The translations under genes and the position numbers were made by a program. Source: Betaproteobacteria bacterium (GTDB taxonomy: Bacteria; Pseudomonadota; Gammaproteobacteria; Burkholderiales; Burkholderiaceae_C). Taken from it: a stretch of 33,087 nucleotides of DNA. Location: assembly GCA_025360705.1 (NCBI GenBank), contig JANYBQ010000190.1:1-33087 (forward strand). Direction: 5' to 3'. Under the pieces are notes generated by a model that searched no databases, had not been told where the DNA came from, and was given only the letters and a program-made list of their open reading frames with translations. Below, piece by piece: positions 7,225 through 15,588 of the stretch. The first letter of the stretch is position 1. Each line of letters opens with the position of its first letter.

Positions 7225-9060
7225 ATGAGCATGCCTTCCTCCGCACACAACAAGCCTCCCAAGCCATCCGTGGGCGAACCCGCCAAACCAAGCAACTTTC
7301 TACGCCAGACGATTGAATCGGATCTGGCCGCCGGCACCAATGCGGGCCGCAAATGGGGCGGCAGTCCGGGCGATGGCGCCCACCATGCGGCCGGGCAGTC
7401 CGATCCCGCGAAAATCCGCACGCGTTTTCCTCCCGAACCCAACGGTTACCTGCACATTGGCCATGCCAAAAGTATCTGTGTCAACTTCGGCTTGGCGCGC
7501 GACTACGGCGGTGTATGCCATTTGCGCTTCGACGACACCAACCCCGAGAAGGAAGACCAGGAGTTCGTCGACGGCATCATCGACGCCGTGCACTGGCTCG
7601 GTTTCGACTGGAAAGCCAACGGTACTACCCACCTCTACCATGCCAGCGACTATTTCGACTTCATGTACCGGGCCGCGGAGTACCTGATTAAATCCGGCCA
7701 TGCATACGTGGATGAACAAAGCGCTGAGGATATGCGCGCCAATCGCGGCGACTTTGGCAAACCCGGCATCAACAGCCGGTTTCGCGATCAGACGCCGGCG
7801 CATAACCTGGCGCGGTTTCGGCAGATGCGCGACGCCCAGCATCTGGATGGGACCATGGTGTTGCGCGCCAAGGTCGACATGGCCAGCCCAAATATCAATA
7901 TGCGCGACCCGACCATCTACCGCATTCGGCGCGCCGCGCACCACAACACCGGCGACAAATGGTGTATCTACCCAATGTACGCATACGCGCATCCGATCGA
8001 GGATGCGCTGGAGCAGATTACACACAGCATCTGCACGCTTGAATTCGAGGACCAGCGGCCCTGGTACGACTGGCTGCTGGAGAAACTCATAGAAGGTGGT
8101 TTGCTGCAAGCCCCGCCACCGCGGCAGTACGAGTTCGCGCGCCTTAACCTGACTTACGTCATCACCAGCAAACGCAAACTCGCGGCGCTGGTTTACGACC
8201 ACAAGGTAAGCGGCTGGGACGACCCGCGCATGCCCACGCTGGTGGGTTTGCGCCGGCGCGGCTACACACCCGAAAGCCTGCGTTTGCTGGCCGAGCGCAC
8301 GGGCACCAGCAAGTCCGGCGGCTGGACCGACTACAGCACGCTGGAGGGCTGCCTGCGAGAGACGCTCGATGTGTCGGCCCCGCGCGCGATGGCAGTGCTG
8401 GACCCGATCAAACTCATCATCACGAATTGGGAAGAAACGATGGGCGGCGCCGAGGGCGCGCAAGGCGGCGATGGTGTACTGGACGATTGCAGCGCTCCGC
8501 TGCATCCGCACTTACCGGAGATGGGCCGGCGTAACTTCAAGATCGGCCGGGAAGTCTGGATCGAACGCAGCGACTTTGAAGAGACTCCGCAAAAAGGTTT
8601 TTTCAGGTTGTTTCCGGGCAACCGGGTGCGCCTGAAATACGGCCACGTGATCGAATGCACGGGATGCGGTAAAGATGCCGCGGGCAGTGTGACCCAGGTG
8701 CACGCGACGCTGGTGCCCGATACCAAAAGCGGGACACCGGGCTCCGACGCCATCAAGGTCAAGGGGGTCATTACCTGGGTCGCCGTTGCCGACGGCATAC
8801 CGGCGGAAGTGCGTCTATACGACCGCCTGTTTACCGTGCCCCAGCCCGATGCCGGTGGCAAGGACTTTCTTGCGAGCCTCAATCCCCACAGTCTTAAAGT
8901 GGTACGTGCCGTGGTGGAACCGTCCCTGGCCAACGCGCGGGCCGAAAACAAGTTCCAGTTTGAGCGGCACGGCTACTTCGTGGCGGATCGCATCGACCAC
9001 ACACCGGGCAAACCGGTGTTCAACCTGGCGGTGGGTTTGAAAGATAGCTGGGGCAGGTAA
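7225..9060 (+). CDS. glnS: Glutaminyl-tRNA synthetase
   Basis: Class I aminoacyl-tRNA synthetase charging tRNA-Gln in the cytoplasm. The 611-residue protein has the ATP-binding HIGH motif at 77-80 (PPEPNGYLHIGHAKSI), a KMSKS counterpart ITSKRKL in the middle and a C-terminal anticodon-binding beta-barrel region (RRNFKIGREVWIERSDF onwards). It is longer than the 554-residue E. coli enzyme because of an insertion at about 40-62 (NAGRKWGGSPGD and following) and loops with Gly-rich sequence near 411-425 and a CTGCGKDA stretch, which I recall as typical of Burkholderiales. The ATG at 7225 or the ATG two codons later may be used. It is probably transcribed alone. Confidence 0.96.
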   Translation: MSMPSSAHNKPPKPSVGEPAKPSNFLRQTIESDLAAGTNAGRKWGGSPGDGAHHAAGQSDPAKIRTRFPPEPNGYLHIGHAKSICVNFGLARDYGGVCHLRFDDTNPEKEDQEFVDGIIDAVHWLGFDWKANGTTHLYHASDYFDFMYRAAEYLIKSGHAYVDEQSAEDMRANRGDFGKPGINSRFRDQTPAHNLARFRQMRDAQHLDGTMVLRAKVDMASPNINMRDPTIYRIRRAAHHNTGDKWCIYPMYAYAHPIEDALEQITHSICTLEFEDQRPWYDWLLEKLIEGGLLQAPPPRQYEFARLNLTYVITSKRKLAALVYDHKVSGWDDPRMPTLVGLRRRGYTPESLRLLAERTGTSKSGGWTDYSTLEGCLRETLDVSAPRAMAVLDPIKLIITNWEETMGGAEGAQGGDGVLDDCSAPLHPHLPEMGRRNFKIGREVWIERSDFEETPQKGFFRLFPGNRVRLKYGHVIECTGCGKDAAGSVTQVHATLVPDTKSGTPGSDAIKVKGVITWVAVADGIPAEVRLYDRLFTVPQPDAGGKDFLASLNPHSLKVVRAVVEPSLANARAENKFQFERHGYFVADRIDHTPGKPVFNLAVGLKDSWGR

Positions 9061-9116
9061 GTCGCAATTGCGTTTGGACTTGGGTTTGATGCGATGATTT
9101 GACACGGAGCCAAATC

Positions 9117-9974
9117 ATGCTGCAAACCCCTTCCTCTTTCACGCCCCTGCTGGTTGCGCAGCAGCACCGGGCGCCCATCAACCTGGTGTTTTGCGGTGAT
9201 GCCCTGATGGTGCGCGAATCCGATCTGGTGTTGCCGGACGCCAGCACACTGGCCACTCTGTCCCTGGCTGGGGGCCAGTGGCTGCCGATCGGCCTGCTCG
9301 ATAACCGTTACTGTCAGACCACATGGCTGGAGAGCGGCACCGCACCGGCCGCGGGTTTTGTATTTCGAAAATTGCGCTCCTTGTTCGGCGCTATCGACGA
9401 CAACTTGCTCGCGGTCGCGGGACGCGGCTACCAAATCGCGGAATGGGCGCGCACCCACCGTTTTTGCGGAGCCTGTGGAACGCCCACCGTGCATGTCGCC
9501 GGTGAACGCTGCGTTCGATGTTCAACCTGCGGCCACCTGGCTTATCCGAGAATTTCGCCCGCAATGATGGTCCTGATCAGACGGGGCGATGCGGTGCTGC
9601 TGGCGCGGCACAACAACTCGCCAACCCGCTTCTTTACCGCGCTGGCGGGGTTCCTCGAAGCCGGCGAATCGATCGAGGACGCGGTGCATCGCGAAGTGTT
9701 CGAAGAGGTCGGATTGAAAGTGCGCGACGTGACTTATTTCGGCAGCCAGCCGTGGCCGTTTCCACATTCGCTGATGATTGCATTTACCGCCGAGTACGTG
9801 AGCGGGGAAATCGTGGTGGATGAGGCCGAAATCGCCGAAGCGAATTGGTATGGACCGAACGATCGGTTCCCGAAGGTGCCGCCGCTCGGCCTTTCGATTG
9901 CCGGTCACCTGATCCACGCACACCTGCCGTCGCGCCGCAAAGGCGTGGACGGCGCGACCTACTCGCCCAGATAA
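9117..9974 (+). CDS. nudC: NAD(+)/NADH diphosphatase NudC (Nudix hydrolase)
   Basis: A 285-residue Nudix hydrolase that splits NADH (and removes NAD caps from RNA) into NMN(H) and AMP. It has a zinc ribbon with two Cys pairs (CGAC, then CVRCSTC), the Nudix box in GFLEAGESIEDAVHREVFEE, and the SQPWPFPHSLM motif that marks the NADH-specific subfamily. The ATG at 9117 has GGAG at proper spacing; a TTG six codons upstream is less likely. The last 16 bases overlap the 3' end of livF on the other strand, so the two transcripts are convergent with no room for a separate terminator between the stops. Confidence 0.93.
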   Translation: MLQTPSSFTPLLVAQQHRAPINLVFCGDALMVRESDLVLPDASTLATLSLAGGQWLPIGLLDNRYCQTTWLESGTAPAAGFVFRKLRSLFGAIDDNLLAVAGRGYQIAEWARTHRFCGACGTPTVHVAGERCVRCSTCGHLAYPRISPAMMVLIRRGDAVLLARHNNSPTRFFTALAGFLEAGESIEDAVHREVFEEVGLKVRDVTYFGSQPWPFPHSLMIAFTAEYVSGEIVVDEAEIAEANWYGPNDRFPKVPPLGLSIAGHLIHAHLPSRRKGVDGATYSPR

Positions 9975-10675
9975 GCCGCTCGAACCTTCGGGTCCTTGAG
10001 CAGTTGTTTGGCATCACCGCTCATGGTGACCAGACCCGATTCCATGACGTAGGCGCGATTGGCAACGGCCAGCGCGCGGCTGGCGTTTTGCTCTAACAGC
10101 AAAATGGTCACGCCCCGCGCGTAGACGTCGCGCACCACCTCGAAGACCTTGTCGACCATGATGGGCGACAGGCCCATGGACGGCTCATCGAGCAACAGCA
10201 CCTTGGGCCGGCTCATGAGGGCACGGCCCATCGCCAGCATTTGCTGCTCGCCGCCCGACATGGTGCCGGCCAGCTGGTCCTTGCGTTCTTTCAGACGTGG
10301 AAAAATAGCGAACACCCTGTCCGCATCGGCCGCTATGGCTGCCGTGTCCCGACGCACATAGGCACCCATCTGGAGGTTTTCCATGATGGTCATGCGCGCG
10401 AATACACCGCGGCCTTCGGGCACCATCGCCAGACCCTGCTTGACCAGGTCCCACGGCCCTTGGCCCTTGATGCTCTTGCCCATGTATTCGATGTCGCCCG
10501 CGTTGAGACCCAGCGTGCCGGTGATGGCTTTCATGGTGGTCGTCTTGCCGGCGCCATTGGACCCGATCAGCGTGACCAGTTCGCCTTCATGCACTTCGAA
10601 ATCCACGCCCTTGACGGCCTGGATACCGCCGTAGAAAACCTTGAGTCCGCTGACCTTGAGTAATGTGGCGGCCAT
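9959..10675 (-). CDS. livF: Branched-chain amino-acid ABC transporter ATPase LivF
   Basis: A 238-residue ABC ATPase with Walker A GSNGAGKTTT, signature MSGGEQQMLAMGRAL, Walker B VLLLDEPSMGL and the switch-region LLEQNASRAL, the typical LivF pattern (GLNAGDIEYMGKSI, VPEGRGVFARMTIMENL). It energises uptake of branched-chain amino acids, or of related substrates such as urea or aromatic acids in some homologues, with LivG and the permeases LivH and LivM. It is the last gene of the livH-livM-livG-livF run; one base separates it from livG. No canonical terminator follows; the gene runs into the end of nudC. Confidence 0.94.
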   Translation of the reverse strand: MAATLLKVSGLKVFYGGIQAVKGVDFEVHEGELVTLIGSNGAGKTTTMKAITGTLGLNAGDIEYMGKSIKGQGPWDLVKQGLAMVPEGRGVFARMTIMENLQMGAYVRRDTAAIAADADRVFAIFPRLKERKDQLAGTMSGGEQQMLAMGRALMSRPKVLLLDEPSMGLSPIMVDKVFEVVRDVYARGVTILLLEQNASRALAVANRAYVMESGLVTMSGDAKQLLKDPKVRAAYLGE

Positions 10676-10676
10676 G

Positions 10677-11447
10677 TCAATGTCCTCCCGTGCCCAGATA
10701 GGCCTCGATCACTTTTTCATTTTTCTGAACTTCGGCCGGCTGGCCTTCGGCAATCTGTTTGCCGTAGTCCAGCACTGTTACCCGGTCGCACAGACCCATG
10801 ACCAGCTTCACATCGTGTTCGATCAAGAGGATGGTGCGCAGGTCTTTTCGGATCTGGTCGATCAACACGCGCAGCTGAACCTTCTCGGTTGCGTTCATGC
10901 CGGCAGCAGGCTCGTCCAGTGCGATCAATTGCGGGTCGGTTGCCAGCGCACGCGCGATCTCCAGCCGGCGCTGGTCGCCATAACTCAGCGTACGCGCACG
11001 ATAGTCGGCAAATTTTCCAATGCCCACATAGTCCAGCAACTCCTGCGCGCGCTTTGCGATCGCGGCTTCTTCGGCCTTGAAACCAGGCGTCCTGAAAACC
11101 GCGCCGACCAGGCCGGAACTGGTTCGGATATGGCGGCCCACCATGACGTTTTCGAGCGCCGTCATTTCCGCGAACAGACGGATGTTCTGGAATGTGCGTG
11201 CAATACCCGCCTTGGCCACCTCATGCACCGCCGTCGGTTTATAAGGTTTTCCCACAAGCTCGAAGGTCCCGCTATCGGGTGTGTACAAGCCGGTAATGAC
11301 GTTGAAGAACGTGGTCTTGCCCGCGCCATTGGGCCCGATCAGGCCGTAGACCTGTCCACGTTCGATGGTGATGCCCACGTCGCTTAGGGCCTGCAAACCG
11401 CCAAAGCGTTTTGAGACACCGGCAACTTTCAGGATGGTGTCAGTCAT
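10677..11447 (-). CDS. livG: Branched-chain amino-acid ABC transporter ATPase LivG
   Basis: A 256-residue ABC ATPase. Walker A is GPNGAGKTTFFNVITG, the signature LSYGDQRRLEIARALA and Walker B LIALDEPAAGMN, with the Liv-specific EHDVKLVMGLCDRVTVLDYG stretch and the C-terminal EAYLGTGGH that defines this subfamily. The start at 11447 gives MTDTILKVAGVSKRFGG, the normal N-terminus; the open frame extends further upstream into livM but without family similarity. It pairs with LivF as the heterodimeric motor on the cytoplasmic face. Confidence 0.94.
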   Translation of the reverse strand: MTDTILKVAGVSKRFGGLQALSDVGITIERGQVYGLIGPNGAGKTTFFNVITGLYTPDSGTFELVGKPYKPTAVHEVAKAGIARTFQNIRLFAEMTALENVMVGRHIRTSSGLVGAVFRTPGFKAEEAAIAKRAQELLDYVGIGKFADYRARTLSYGDQRRLEIARALATDPQLIALDEPAAGMNATEKVQLRVLIDQIRKDLRTILLIEHDVKLVMGLCDRVTVLDYGKQIAEGQPAEVQKNEKVIEAYLGTGGH

Positions 11448-11457
11448 GGCAGCCACC

Positions 11458-12537
11458 TTATGCGTTGGTCTGAAGCGACTTGCCGTGGTCCGGCGTGGGC
11501 CACAGGCCACGCGGCCGCAACAACATCACGACGATCATTGCCAAGGCGATCAGCAGTTGCCGCAGGATCGATGCGTCCAGGCGCCCGCCGGTCGCGTTCT
11601 GCAGCGGACTGGCGACATAACGCAGCACCTCGGGCAGCGCTGCCAGCAACAGCGCGCCAACCACGACACCTGGCAGATGACCCAGGCCACCCAGCACGAC
11701 CATGGCCACGATCATTACCGACTCCATGAGGGTGAAGGACTCGGGCGACACAAAACCCTGGAACGACGCGAACAGCGCCCCGCTGACACCCCCGAACGAG
11801 GCGCCCATGCCAAACGCAAGCAATTTGAGATTGCGCGTGTTGATGCCCATCGCCTTGGCGGCGATCTCGTCTTCGCGAATCGCCATCCAGGCGCGTCCGA
11901 CACGCGAGAACTGCAGCCGGTAACTCAACACAATACTGACCAGCACCGCTGCCAGGAACAGGTAGTAGTACATCGCCACCGACGTAAGCTGGAAATTACC
12001 AATCATGAACGGCTTGCCGAGGCTCACGCCGAAGAGGCTGAACGGATCGATCCCGGCCAGGCCCTTGGGACCATTGGTGATGTTGACCGGCTGGTCCAGG
12101 TTATTCAAAAAGACCCGGATGATCTCGCCGAAACCCAGGGTCACAATGGCAAGGTAGTCGCCGCGCAGCTTCAGGGTGGGGACTCCAAGCTTATTTCCTA
12201 AAAACGCCGCGACTCCCGCCGCGAGCGGAATGATGATCCATATCGGCGTGTGCAGTCCGTGAGGAAACATCGCCGCGATCCAGGGGAACACCTGCGTCAA
12301 CTGCGGCGACGCGAGCAACGCGTATAGATACGCGCCCACCGCGAAGAACGCCACATATCCCAGATCGAGCAGGCCAGCGTAACCCACCACGATGTTCAGG
12401 CCGATTGCCAGCAAGACGTAGAGCAAGGCGGTGTCCGCGATCCGGACCCAGGCGTTGCCGAAGGTCTGGAGGAACATGGGTATCAGCAGCAACACGATGG
12501 CGCCGACGATGTAGAGGATGACTTTGTTGTTCTTCAT
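11458..12537 (-). CDS. livM: Branched-chain amino-acid ABC transporter permease LivM
   Basis: A 359-residue polytopic permease with about nine to ten hydrophobic helices. It contains the LivM hallmarks GLNIVVGYAGLLDLGYVAFF near residue 46-65, LRGDYLAIVTLGFGEIIR, and the cytoplasmic loop RVGRAWMAIREDEIAAKAMG that docks the ATPase (EAA-like loop), ending in LRPRGLWP. It forms the transmembrane channel with LivH. The gene is 10 bases upstream of livG and 12 bases downstream of livH, one transcription unit. Confidence 0.94.
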   Translation of the reverse strand: MKNNKVILYIVGAIVLLLIPMFLQTFGNAWVRIADTALLYVLLAIGLNIVVGYAGLLDLGYVAFFAVGAYLYALLASPQLTQVFPWIAAMFPHGLHTPIWIIIPLAAGVAAFLGNKLGVPTLKLRGDYLAIVTLGFGEIIRVFLNNLDQPVNITNGPKGLAGIDPFSLFGVSLGKPFMIGNFQLTSVAMYYYLFLAAVLVSIVLSYRLQFSRVGRAWMAIREDEIAAKAMGINTRNLKLLAFGMGASFGGVSGALFASFQGFVSPESFTLMESVMIVAMVVLGGLGHLPGVVVGALLLAALPEVLRYVASPLQNATGGRLDASILRQLLIALAMIVVMLLRPRGLWPTPDHGKSLQTNA

Positions 12538-12549
12538 GTCTTGCGCTCC

Positions 12550-13479
12550 TTATGCCCGGTCGGCGACACGTTCACCCAGCAGGCCGGAGGGTCGCAAGGT
12601 AAGGATCACGATCAATACGATAAAAGCGAATATCTCGGAGTACTGGCTGCCCAGCACACCCCCTGTCATGACGCCGATGTAGCCCGAGCCCAGCGCTTCG
12701 ATCACGCCCAGCAGGATGCCGCCTACCACCGCACCCGCCAGATTGCCGATGCCGCCAAACACCGCGGCGGTGAAGGCCTTGAGGCCCGGCAGGAATCCCA
12801 TGGCGTGTTGCACCGTGCCGTATTTCATCGCCAGCATGATGCCGGCGATCGCCGCCAGAACGGCGCCAATTACAAAGGTGGCGGAAATCACAACGTCGGG
12901 CTTGACACCCATCAAGCCGGCAACCCGCGGGTTCTCGGCCGTCGCGCGCATGGCCCGTCCCAGCGATGTGTAGTTGACCAGCCATACCAGCGCCATCAGG
13001 AGGACGGCGGTCAGCGACAGGATCAACAGGTCGGTGGGTGAAATGACAGCGCCGGCAATCTCGTAAGGCGTTGTGGGAAGCAGGTTTGGAAAAGGTTTCG
13101 GATTTGGTTTCCAGATGATCATGGCGATGGTCTGCAACAGCAAAGACATACCGATGGCCGTGATCAGCGGGGCCAGTCTGGGTGAGTTGCGCAGCGGTCG
13201 ATATGCCACTTTTTCGATGCAGAAGTTAAGCACCGAAGCCACCACGCACGCCACCAGCGTGATGACGATCAACACCACCCAACCCGGCATCCAGGGGAAA
13301 GCTGTCTGCAACAATCCGGCCACGGTCCAGGCGGTCAGCGCGCCCGCCATCAGAACCTCTCCATGCGCGAAATTGATGAGTTGAATGATGCCGTACACCA
13401 TGGTGTAGCCGAGGGCAACCAGCGCGTAAACGCTGCCGAGCACCAGCCCGTTGATCATCTGCTGGAGAAAAATATCCAT
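12550..13479 (-). CDS. livH: Branched-chain amino-acid ABC transporter permease LivH
   Basis: A 309-residue permease beginning MDIFLQQMINGLVLGSVYAL, with LINFAHGEVLMAGA, the ATPase-docking loop TSLGRAMRATAENPRVAGLMG and C-terminal LTLRPSGLLGERV, all typical of LivH. It is the first gene of the liv unit. GGAG lies nine bases before the ATG. The 157-base gap to the rarA end (13480-13636) must hold the liv promoter; I see a TAGAAT hexamer on the minus strand but no well-spaced -35. No periplasmic binding protein gene (livK/livJ) is adjacent, so it must be encoded elsewhere. Confidence 0.94.
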   Translation of the reverse strand: MDIFLQQMINGLVLGSVYALVALGYTMVYGIIQLINFAHGEVLMAGALTAWTVAGLLQTAFPWMPGWVVLIVITLVACVVASVLNFCIEKVAYRPLRNSPRLAPLITAIGMSLLLQTIAMIIWKPNPKPFPNLLPTTPYEIAGAVISPTDLLILSLTAVLLMALVWLVNYTSLGRAMRATAENPRVAGLMGVKPDVVISATFVIGAVLAAIAGIMLAMKYGTVQHAMGFLPGLKAFTAAVFGGIGNLAGAVVGGILLGVIEALGSGYIGVMTGGVLGSQYSEIFAFIVLIVILTLRPSGLLGERVADRA

Positions 13480-13636
13480 AACCTGTCGCTCCGGTTTTTT
13501 TATTTCCAGGCATGCGCTGAGGGCGTTTTGCTCGGCCCAATTCTACTGACGCGTGGTGCTGCGCCCAGGCGCAATTGGGGTGGGTTTACCCTTGACGCTC
13601 CGGCGAAATAACATGCAAGGAACGCGCCATGAAGCT

Positions 13637-14938
13637 TCAGCTTTTCTCCGCGTCGCGGTCGAGCTTTCTCAGGTGGGCGAGCTTGTCGGCGATCTTCGAC
13701 TCCAATCCTCGTGCTACTGGCTGGTACCAATCCGGCTCCGGCATGCCTTCCGGAAAATAACGCTCTCCGGCGGCATAGCCTTCGGGTTCATCGTGGGCAT
13801 ACCGATAGGCCTTGCCGTGTCCGAGCTCTTTCATGAGTTTGGTGGGGGCATTGCGCAGGTGTACCGGCACCTCGCGCGACTTGTCTTTTTGAATGAACGC
13901 CTTCGCCTTGTTGTACGCCACGTACCCCGCATTACTCTTGGGCGCGACTGCCAGATAAATGACGGCCTGCGCGAGAGCGAGCTCACCCTCGGGGGAACCC
14001 AATCGCTCGAAAGTGGCGGCCGCGTCGTTGGCTATCTGCACGGCCCTTGGGTCGGCCAACCCGATGTCTTCCCAGGCCATACGCACAATGCGCCGCGCGA
14101 GATACTTGGCATCGGCCCCGCCATCCAGCATACGGCATAACCAGTACAACGATGCGTCCGGATGGGAGCCGCGTACCGATTTGTGCAAAGCGGATATTTG
14201 ATCGTAAAAATTGTCGCCCCCCTTGTCGAAGCGTCGGGCGTTGAGAGTCAGAGCGTTCTGCAGGAAAGCGGCATCCACGACCTGCACGCCGGAGGCGCGC
14301 ACCGCTGTATCGGTCTGCTCGAGCAGGTTCAATAACCGTCTGGCGTCTCCATCGGCGTAACCAACCAGGGTGTTGACCGCGGTCTCGTCCAGGTCGAGGT
14401 GGGCCAGTACCCGGCTCTGGACCCTTCGAACCAGCAGTTTCAGCTCATCGTCCGTCAGCACTTGCAACACGTAAACCTGCGCTCTCGACAGCAAAGCAGA
14501 ATTCACTTCAAAAGATGGGTTCTCGGTGGTGGCGCCAATAAAGGTCACCAGTCCCGACTCGACAAAAGGAAGCAGGCCATCCTGCTGGCTCTTGTTGAAC
14601 CGGTGAATCTCGTCGACAAACAGGATGGTCTTTTTTCCCTGCGCGAGATTATGTTGTGCCCGATCCATGGACGCGCGGATTTCCTTGACGCCTGAGAACA
14701 CGGCCGAAAGCGCAATGAATTCATAACCGAAAGCGCTCGCGGTCAGTCGGGCCAGGGTGGTTTTCCCGACACCCGGAGGTCCCCACAGAATCATGGAATG
14801 GGGTTTGCCGGACTCGAACGCCAGCCGAAGCGGTTTGCCGGGTCCTATCAGGTGCGACTGGCCGATGACCTCATCCAGACGGGTCGGCCTGAGCGTCTCG
14901 GCCAGTGGAGCAGCGGGGCCGCCGGGGAACAGGTCCAT
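13637..14938 (-). CDS. rarA: Replication-associated recombination protein A (MgsA/RarA)
   Basis: A 433-residue AAA+ ATPase related to clamp loaders and RuvB that acts at stalled replication forks. Walker [10 protein letters not shown] lies at 53-61, Walker [11 protein letters not shown] at 105-114, sensor-1 region [14 protein letters not shown] after it, then the C-terminal tetramerisation region with [20 protein letters not shown] and YVAYNKA. The ATG at 14938 gives the standard MDLFPGG start; the open frame extends 74 codons upstream into lolA but without similarity. Its ATG overlaps the lolA stop by one base (TAATG), so it is coupled to lolA and ftsK. Confidence 0.95.
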   Translation of the reverse strand: MDLFPGGPAAPLAETLRPTRLDEVIGQSHLIGPGKPLRLAFESGKPHSMILWGPPGVGKTTLARLTASAFGYEFIALSAVFSGVKEIRASMDRAQHNLAQGKKTILFVDEIHRFNKSQQDGLLPFVESGLVTFIGATTENPSFEVNSALLSRAQVYVLQVLTDDELKLLVRRVQSRVLAHLDLDETAVNTLVGYADGDARRLLNLLEQTDTAVRASGVQVVDAAFLQNALTLNARRFDKGGDNFYDQISALHKSVRGSHPDASLYWLCRMLDGGADAKYLARRIVRMAWEDIGLADPRAVQIANDAAATFERLGSPEGELALAQAVIYLAVAPKSNAGYVAYNKAKAFIQKDKSREVPVHLRNAPTKLMKELGHGKAYRYAHDEPEGYAAGERYFPEGMPEPDWYQPVARGLESKIADKLAHLRKLDRDAEKS

Positions 14939-15588
14939 TACTGCCGGATAAGGTCCGCCCCCGCAGGCGGTTTGAACTGAAAAGTATTTGCCGGCAGCCC
15001 CGGATTGACTTCCACATGGCCGAAGGTCAATACCGATAGCTGGCCGAAATTGTCGAGAATTTCCAGCGCGGCCAACGTGGGAACCTGGGCGCCGGACTTG
15101 AAGCCCACACGCACATTTTGCAGTTGTCCGTCTTTCGCTTTCGGGGTTGCGAGCAGCCATTCCAGACCATTTTTATCGGGCGCCGGTTCGAGCGAAAATT
15201 CTGCCTGCAATGCGCGCAGATCGGGTGCCGCCGCAATCAATGCCGCAGGGGTGGAACCGAGCACGGCGGCCTGCTTGCGTGCAGTCACCTGGTTCAGATC
15301 GACGTCGTACAGCCAAAGCGTCTGCCCGTCCGCCACTATCGTCTGCTCAAACGGTTTGAGGTACAGGAAGCGGAAACGATTCGGCCGCGAAAACTCGAAT
15401 GTTCCGCTCGATGTCTTGCTGCGTGCCACCTGGCCCTGTCTCGCCGGTGCCGTGACCACCTGCGTGAAGTCGGCGCGCCCGCTGTTGACGGTCTTGACGA
15501 AATTCTCAAGGCTTTGCAGCCCGTTAGCGGACGCGACGATTGCGAGAAACGGGAACGCCAAGGCTACTGAAAGATTTCTCAACTTCAT
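14938..15588 (-). CDS. lolA: Outer-membrane lipoprotein carrier protein LolA
   Basis: A 216-residue periplasmic chaperone that takes lipoproteins from the LolCDE complex to LolB at the outer membrane. There is a signal peptide with probable cleavage after VASA (about residue 21). The mature part shows the LolA pattern: LENFVKTVNSGRADFTQVV, SGTFEFSRPNRFRFLYLKPFEQTIVADG, LWLYDVDLNQVT and the C-terminal ANTFQFKPPAGADLI. The start is the ATG at 15588, which overlaps the ftsK stop as TGATG; a GTG one codon earlier is possible. It lies between ftsK and rarA in an order common in betaproteobacteria. Confidence 0.94.
   Translation of the reverse strand: MKLRNLSVALAFPFLAIVASANGLQSLENFVKTVNSGRADFTQVVTAPARQGQVARSKTSSGTFEFSRPNRFRFLYLKPFEQTIVADGQTLWLYDVDLNQVTARKQAAVLGSTPAALIAAAPDLRALQAEFSLEPAPDKNGLEWLLATPKAKDGQLQNVRVGFKSGAQVPTLAALEILDNFGQLSVLTFGHVEVNPGLPANTFQFKPPAGADLIRQ

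Noticed and set aside
7300-8511. A 403-codon minus-strand frame opposite glnS
   Set aside because: Shadow of glnS in a GC-rich genome; no motifs and no ribosome binding site of note.
14939-15160. N-terminal extension of 74 codons in front of rarA
   Set aside because: It lies within lolA in another frame, has no similarity to RarA, and the ATG at 14938 gives the conserved start.
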